Positions 58,984 to 64,000 of a DNA stretch of 64,000 nucleotides are shown here, piece by piece. The translations under genes were made by a program, and so were the position numbers. Origin of the DNA: Diadema setosum (taxonomy: Eukaryota; Echinodermata; Echinoidea; Diadematoida; Diadematidae); contig CM067066.1 of assembly GCA_033980235.1 (NCBI GenBank), positions 37,136,277 through 37,200,276 of the forward strand, written 5' to 3'. Below the pieces are notes generated by a model. It was not told the origin of the DNA and searched no databases. It was given only the letters and a program-made list of their open reading frames with translations. Within the stretch, counting starts at the first letter, position 1. The number at the start of each line of letters is the position of its first letter.

Positions 58984-61900
58984 AGCACATTTTTACACTC
59001 CAAGATAAAGAAAAAAACATGGTGATTGCTAGTTAATCTTTCTATCCATTGAACCTCTATTTGGTACCATCTTCATAAGACCTTGATTCATCCATGGCAT
59101 CACTGTGCTATAGGTGCAAATAGCATGTTCTGAAATTATATGACAAATAGTAACTATGACAGTGGTAATCATGATGATGTATGAATGCATGTATGTGTGT
59201 ACAACTGTATGCATACTGTATGTAAGTTTATATGATTGTATTTGAGTAATGTATTCTTTGTTGTTTAGATGTTACTAATTAAAAGAGATTTCTGTCTTCA
59301 CGAGTGAACAGACAATAAATACATCATCATCACCAACAGTTCCAAGACACTATCAAGCATTATTCTATACATGCACTCTACACCATACATGTCTCATGTG
59401 AACAAGAATAATACAATTGGGCACCGTACGGAGCTTACTTATTGAGAGTCTGATCGCCAAGACTGTCGGCACACAGTTGGTTAATGTCATCCAAACTGGT
59501 TGAAAACACCATCCTCTTCATGTGGTTGAAATGGCAGAGCCTCTCCTCCTTGGACACCCCATGCTTCGGGTCCCACAGCCAGCGCCAGGTGGCCTGGAGG
59601 ATGGAAAACACGGAGAGCACTAGCCGGGAGCGAGGGAAGGCCTCCTTCAAGGACTGCCGCTCATCAGGGCAGTCATCCACCATGATCATCTTTGGTCCTG
59701 CCACTCCCCTGCCACTAAAGCAGCCCTTGGGAAGCATGGACTTGTAGAGCTCTAGCGCCCCAGAGATGATGACCTGAGACTTGGCAGTGGCCACGATGAC
59801 GCCGATGGGTAGACACCCGACACTGCTGTGCGTCAGGAGGAGGAAGATGCTGTGGTTATGTCTGTCTGCGCTGCTCATGGCATCCAGGAAGCACAGCTTG
59901 CCGCTGTCTGGCAGGTACGTGTGCACGCGCTGCATCAGCAGGGTGCAGATGGCAACGATCACTACCCCGTTCTCAGTGATGCCCACTTTAATGGCAGGAC
60001 TGCTTCCACTGGGACTCTCACTGTTGTGCTGCTCGGCTAAGTCGGTCAAAGAGAGAAGTACATCCTCCTCCTTCTTCTCAATAGTCTGCCTGTATAACCT
60101 AATACACAAAATGAATACTTGTTCAAATCCTGCAAAATAAATATTAAATGACGCACTGCAGGAATACAATTTTCTCTGTTGACTAAAATGCTTAAGCCCT
60201 GCACTAATATTTTGACCACTCCAGCTTGCCTCTACTCTCTTTTTCATGTATATAGTGATCAAGATCAAATTTCAAATTGCTAGAAGTCTACTATAATTGA
60301 CTATTTTGTTAATTGTCTTGGTCTTGTCAGTTTGTAGAATCATACTGAAAGCAAGCTTCTCTCAAACACAATTTAGGCAGATGTAAGAACAGATGTAATT
60401 AGCAATTGCATTGGTCAAAGAGCTGAGCACAAAAAAAAAAGTGAATAAATTGATATAGACTGCTACAGAATATGAATAACATGGACAAATAAAAATGACT
60501 GTACTACACTCTTGTTTATAAACAACATACAGTTCGACCTCGATTATCCGGCCATGTTGGGACCGGCACTCATCCGGATAAGCGAATTGGCCGGATATGG
60601 GAGACACAATGTTAATGTATATAGCTGCCGTCCAAGCTGCCATCCCAGTGCACTGGCAGCTATAGGCAGGTAGTGTACCCTGTCACGGTGGTGTAATTTA
60701 TGCTAGCCTGCGCAAAATTGTAGTCCCTTCTTCACAAAAATAAAATATATCTTTATGTGAAAATCATACATGTTTAACCTCATAAGATATTGAGAAACCT
60801 ATCATGCACATCTTATGAAATTAGTGAAATAGATCCATGAAAGTCACTGTTTTTTCTCAATTTTTGGATGAAAAAAAAAAGTCCTTCACTGCGTGAACGC
60901 GTCCGGATAACAGAGATTTCCGGATAAAAGGAGGCCGGATAATCGAGGTCGAACTGTAAAACAGTACTTCTACACTTACAATGTAGAGAGAGATATCAAC
61001 TTCATTCTCAAATATGTGCTTCAGGCAATAAGTATCAAGCCTAACAGAACCACACAAGCACTCTTAGATTGGTTATGTTTCTATGTTTAGAAACAAATAC
61101 CTAAACACACAACCTGCAGAACTCATGTGAATCAGAATGGTAGAATGGTATGCTCATGTGTTCAAGCAGTCACCAATAGTTGTAGTCTTATGCCTGTTGG
61201 TCTATGCAGATTGTGTGTTGACTCATTCCATTATTTGGCTAGCCCCTAAGCATCCCAGTTATTATTATTCTTCTGTTTTGAAAATCTTTGACTAAAGTGA
61301 AATTCTATCATGCTAAGTCTCCGAGTAAAGTTGGCAAAGGATGATCAGTAACTTGTCACAGAAAGCAAAATTTTAAAGATTAAATAAACATACATGAATA
61401 TTCCCCCCCCCCCCCCTTGAAATAACAGAAGAAAATAAAACAATTATCAATACTTGTTAACTAATAATTGATGAACAATCATAATAAAACCAGTAAAGAC
61501 CCTTTTTTTCCTCACCTCCAACAGTACTGCAGGTCAGGACACACTGCCCTGTCAGCAGTCACCATGAAGTAGTTATCTCCGTGCTCTGCTCTCAGGTCAC
61601 TTCTCAGAGCTTCCAGAGCTGCCAAGGGTGTGTATTTCATCTTGAAGAGGGAGATTAGCTTCTCCTGTGTCTCACGCGACACGTCTCTATGCCTCAAGGC
61701 GTCTGCACACATGATGTTGTGATTATGCCTGAATGACAAGACAACTGTCGTGGGATACTCCGGCATATGAGTGTCGGCCTTGTTTCTACCAATCACAGAA
61801 AAGTTTAGAAAGTTGACATCAGAAAATTAAGAGGAGAAAAATCATGTCAATACCATTATGATTGAATCATTGCGTAAATTCTGATAGAGATTTCATAACT

Positions 61901-63975
61901 GTAATTCATTAATGTTTTCCACTAAGCAATTTGCATTTCCTCATAATCATAAGCATTGTGGCAACACTACATGTGAAGTATGTCATCCATGAAGTACTCT
62001 TCCAATTAAGTGGATTGATAATCAACCACAAATGTGGGTTGCACTTGGACCCTGAAACCTTTCATGATGACATAAGGATAATTCATGTCACAGAATACCA
62101 TCAGTACCATCAGTAACTAGTAAACTGTAATACCAGCACCCAAAATCAAAACTGTCTGAATTAACATAACATGATTTAGTATTAAGACCTTGTAATCAAG
62201 GTTGTAGTAAGTCTTTATGTAGTCTGCTTAGGCTTGAACTAAAACATATAATATTTTCTTGTCTCTTCCAGAAACAGGCAATTTCTATTCCAATCAAAGA
62301 TCTAATGTTTCCATGAACAAATCACAAGCTGGAACAGTGTGAACATACAATTTTCTCTCTTTGACAACTTATGGGTAGGCGAGACAATATTTTATTGATC
62401 TGTAAGCTGCATCATAATAAATGGAATGTAGTGATGGTGAATCATCAAGCCTCAAGTCTTCACACCAACTTTTCGTACCTCCTGCGCCTTCCCTGTTCAG
62501 TGAGAACGTTTTTTACTGTGATGCCCATCTTCGCCTGGCAGTCAGTGTTCTTCGATGGCGTTACTCTCTTCCGATTGGTGTCCTTCAATGGCCTGGTGTT
62601 GTGGTGACAGCGGTATCTCTTCTATAGACAGAAACAAACATGAAGAATCACTACGGTGAGTCCAAAACGAGGAAAAACTTACATGTACCATAAGTGCACA
62701 TAACATTTACTGTTCATATCCAATATACTGAACACTTTTTTTTTGCATCAGCAGTTACAAAGCATTGTAACATGACAATCTCAATTGCTACAAACATTGT
62801 GTAAACCTAACATTAGTTTAAAAAAAAAAAAAAAATGAAGAATACAGGGCTGCCAACCTTGAGTGAGAGTTTGGCGTGAGACACTGCGAGGGAGCGGAGC
62901 GACCTCTTGGCTATATAGTGCCTGGCGGCCTGCTGTGCGGTCATACGTACGTACGTACTACGTACACAGTCAGTGTATGTAAAGCGATGTAAAGTACACG
63001 TCATAGCCATACATATACTGTAATTTGCCAAAAGTACAAGCTACGCTCACGTGGCATATGTAGAAACCAATCGTAATACAATAGCTCGTCTTTGCGCGCG
63101 AACCGAAAACGATTGTTATTGGTTAAGCTTTACACCCGCGTGGGAAAATCTCGAAATTTTGGGCTTGGGCATATCGATGTTCGGGCATATCAGAGAATTT
63201 AGAGATATATTTATTTTTGTAGTCATGCACATTTCATTTTGGGGGTTTAGCACGAGATTTCGTCTATCAGAGTGAGACAGTCAAAATTGGTTGAATTGCG
63301 TGAGTCTCACGCTCAATGCGTGAGAGTTGGTAGCCCTGATAATGTACTTGTCCATCATCTAATATCTTTAAAAAGATTGTTAACAAAGTGCAAAATTTGT
63401 AGAAATTTCTGCACCATGGAGAGTTTCACGTCTACGAAACAAGCCACACTAGACCCCCTGTCCTTCAAGGATTTTGTATTTAATTGCTGTTGTATCTTGC
63501 GATAAATATTCATTTGTAGCATTCTTAAATGTCAATTTTTATTACTTTGATGGAACTGATATTTTGTTTTCTCTAAAACTAAAACTGACCACTCACGTAT
63601 TGTCATGACTGTGACAATATTAACATGATGCATGCAGTCAAATAACAATCCCTGACAACTGTACATCAACTCATCTACTGAAGATAAATACTATTAATTT
63701 AGAAAAAAAAAAATATGTTGCCCACAAGTATTTCAGACCTTGAAATTGATTTTCTTCCTGGCATACTGGTACGTTTGCAGTACCCTCCAGGTGCAGTAGG
63801 AAGACGTCTGGAAGTCTGTAATCCATTTCTTAACTTCCTCCTCATTTTTGAGCTTCAGACGTAAAACTGCAAAAAATCCGACTGGAACGGCGTTCTCAGA
63901 GTTTTCTGTTGCACTGTCCACTTCATCCATCTCCATTTCACACAAGTGGTGGTCATAGGCGGGCGGCAGAATATT
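54968..63975 (-). CDS. MULE transposase-derived SWIM zinc-finger protein (ZSWIM3-like), 5' end outside window
   Basis: Eight exons (237, 143, 270, 660, 310, 220, 183, 410 nt) join in one frame of 810 codons plus a TGA stop at 54968-54970. In order: an N-terminal segment (1-79), a Cys/His DNA-binding-like segment (about 80-150; C.H...C.A), a MULE-type segment FRHNHNIMCADALRHRDVS, a transposase-like core (about 218-437; D289 in CFLDAM and D358/D359 in MVDDCPDERQ), a SWIM finger (C567, C569, C578, H580), an Ala/Gln-rich linker and a Lys/Arg tail with seven KEAP heptads. MULE and SWIM together are seen in active Mutator-like transposons and in domesticated genes such as ZSWIM3. Eight introns, and MITEs inside the introns, favour a domesticated gene. 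Function unknown; nuclear DNA binding is likely. Confidence 0.8.
55031..55177. repeat. 21-bp coding minisatellite (seven KEAP heptads)
   Basis: Seven in-frame 21-bp units read on the minus strand as KEAPTRT, KEAPSRM, KEAPSRT, KEAPTRT, KEAPSRM, KEAPTGM and KEAPTSK. Units differ at one to a few bases, the mark of recent unequal exchange. Confidence 0.95.
56094..56276 (-). CDS. MULE-derived gene, linker exon
   Basis: 183-nt exon encoding a low-complexity segment (WFAGLQPSGTSADPSAGSAT, NQQAPQATGNANKAND) ending ILSKECAKQLT. The acceptor is aatctaag. The donor gtttgt is weak, but it is the only one that keeps phase with the last exon. Confidence 0.75.
56549..56768 (-). CDS. MULE-derived gene, SWIM zinc finger exon
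   Basis: 220-nt exon. YMVNTTVGHCTCPAGKTGSH followed by CKHQAAVAKFF is a clear SWIM motif (C.C....G..C.H), used by transposase and chromatin proteins to bind DNA or partners. The acceptor is tttggcag and the donor gtatgt. Confidence 0.92.
57431..57738. mobile_element. 308-bp MITE, AGTTACGTTCAGA family, copy 2
   Basis: The ends AGTTAGGTTCAGATGGTGAT and the inverted match ATCACTGTCTGAACGTAACT are flanked by ATT on both sides (57428-57430 and 57739-57741). Subterminal ctaacctcgaggatag / taccctcgaggttag blocks repeat, as in the 1205-bp relative at 33380. Non-coding. Confidence 0.88.
57916..58225 (-). CDS. MULE-derived gene, exon after the core
   Basis: 310-nt exon encoding SFKDFIAVHYQRRQEWMLAQ through LKANLPNNFCKAAMRVLKDE and FSFTQLVRFLASSFQDRYQQ. 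The pattern W.......R........NN..EA..R.LKD.I....K..N..QL..F is the region between the transposase core and the SWIM finger. The acceptor is cttgatag and the donor gtaagc. Confidence 0.85.
58226..59438 (-). other. MULE-derived gene intron
   Basis: About 1.2 kb intron containing an (AG)n run at 58951-58979. An inverted pair (aagatttcacactcggtgaaa near 58499 and its complement near 58573) suggests a small foldback. No other feature. Confidence 0.55.
58951..58979. repeat. (AG)n microsatellite
   Basis: Perfect AG run of about 29 bases. Confidence 0.9.
59439..60098 (-). CDS. MULE-derived gene, transposase-like core exon
   Basis: 660-nt exon with the RNase H-like core. GKLCFLDAM carries the first candidate acidic residue (D289), SSVGCLPIGVIVATAKSQ is the middle strand pair, and MIMVDDCPDERQSLKEAFP carries the second (D358/D359). 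The next segment, LVLSVFSILQATWRWLWD, has Ser where related transposases usually have Cys and His before LQ. The acceptor is gtattag and the donor gtaagc. Confidence 0.88.
60099..61515 (-). other. MULE-derived gene intron with pogo-like element
   Basis: About 1.4 kb intron. The element at 60530-60956 accounts for its centre; the rest is AT-rich with a poly-C tract near 61405-61418. Confidence 0.65.
60530..60956. mobile_element. 427-bp pogo/Tigger-like element
   Basis: The ends CAGTTCGACCTCGATTATCC and GGATAATCGAGGTCGAACTG are perfect inverted repeats flanked by TA. Further ccggataa / ttatccgg motifs repeat inside each end. CAGT...ATTATCCGG ends are typical of pogo-group Tc1/mariner elements. 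No transposase frame remains. Confidence 0.9.
61516..61785 (-). CDS. MULE-derived gene, exon with HNH-like segment
   Basis: 270-nt exon. VVLSFRHNHNIMCADALRHR matches the H.H.....AL..R segment that follows the zinc-binding part in MULE proteins, then RETQEKLISLFKMKYTPLAA LEAL, the helix before the core. The acceptor is attggtag and the donor gtgagg. Confidence 0.85.
61786..62478 (-). other. MULE-derived gene intron
   Basis: About 690 bases of AT-rich intron, nothing recognised. Confidence 0.55.
62479..62621 (-). CDS. MULE-derived gene, Cys/His exon
   Basis: 143-nt exon encoding KRYRCHHNTRPLKDTNRKRV and TPSKNTDCQAKMGITVKNVL. The C.H..(about 20)..C.A arrangement matches the zinc-binding DNA-recognition segment (WRKY/FLYWCH-like) of MULE transposases. 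The acceptor is tctatag and the donor gtacga. Strongly basic. Confidence 0.85.
62845..63338. mobile_element. 494-bp inverted-repeat element (CAGGGCTGCCAAC ends)
   Basis: The ends CAGGGCTGCCAACCTTGAGT and GAGAGTTGGTAGCCCTG pair over about 13-20 bases. ATA on both sides (62842-62844 and 63339-63341) may be a 3-bp target duplication. Subterminal gagtgagagt / tgcgtgagag and gtgagac / gtctcac motifs repeat. Non-coding. It lies in the intron between the first two visible MULE-gene exons. Confidence 0.75.
63739..63975 (-). CDS. MULE-derived gene, first visible exon
   Basis: 79 codons after acceptor cccacacag: NILPPAYDHHLCEMEMDEVD, an acidic stretch, then VPVGFFAVLRLKLKNEEEVK and KWITDFQTSSYCTWRVLQTY. 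FxTxxEVxxWIxDFQxxSxxTWRV is a typical segment before the DNA-binding region in this transposase group. The donor is the weaker gtctga. The upstream exon or exons are beyond the window. Confidence 0.8.
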
Positions 63976-64000
63976 CTGTGTGGGATGTGAAAGGATACAT

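Noticed and set aside
59484..60140. Plus-strand open frames over the MULE core exon
   Set aside because: Shadows of the minus-strand exon, which has clear transposase similarity.

Overview
The window is intron-rich, AT-rich eukaryotic DNA with GT-AG introns, many microsatellites and a dense load of short inverted-repeat DNA transposons. It comes from an invertebrate animal. The gene families and the look of the repeats suggest a marine deuterostome, most likely an echinoderm, but that placement is inference and no single feature proves it. There is no bacterial signature (no operons, no CRISPR).

Two protein genes can be assembled, both on the minus strand. The first runs from a start codon at 45667 down to at least 984. 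It encodes a kinesin-3 motor protein best matched to KIF28 (KIF28P / KLP-6-like). Twenty-six coding exons were located by eye from GT-AG borders, and every exon-exon phase agrees, giving one open frame of at least 1029 codons. The product has a motor domain (about residues 7-370), a neck and coiled coil, an FHA domain (about 455-575), a KIF1-type stalk and C2-like region (about 600-870), a second coiled coil and a low-complexity tail. The order matches a cargo-carrying monomeric or dimeric kinesin-3, with no PH domain seen. The last exon is uncertain: either a splice donor at 983 joins a further exon, or the frame reads on to a stop at 699.

The second gene enters from the right edge (63975) and ends at a stop at 54968. 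Eight exons, all in agreeing phase, give 810 residues of a MULE (Mutator-like) transposase-related protein: a Cys/His DNA-binding segment, a transposase-like core, a SWIM zinc finger and a basic tail made of seven KEAP heptads encoded by a 21-bp minisatellite. Its many introns and a core in which the expected Cys/His pair appears as Ser/Ser suggest a domesticated, ZSWIM3-like host gene rather than an active transposon. Its 5' end lies beyond the window.

Between the genes (45.7-54.9 kb), and in the introns, the sequence is a collection of mobile-element remains. These include a large imperfect palindrome of about 1 kb (51979-53001) with outward-facing splice-donor-like sites in both arms; a 1049-bp inverted-repeat element with a GAATTG target duplication; two members of an AGTTACGTTCAGA-ended family with 3-bp target duplications; a hAT-like element with an 8-bp duplication; a TTAA element; four TA-flanked pogo/mariner-like elements; three GGCGGATC foldbacks; two tRNA-derived SINE heads; and longer repeats carrying tandem sub-units. 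No complete autonomous transposon was recognised.
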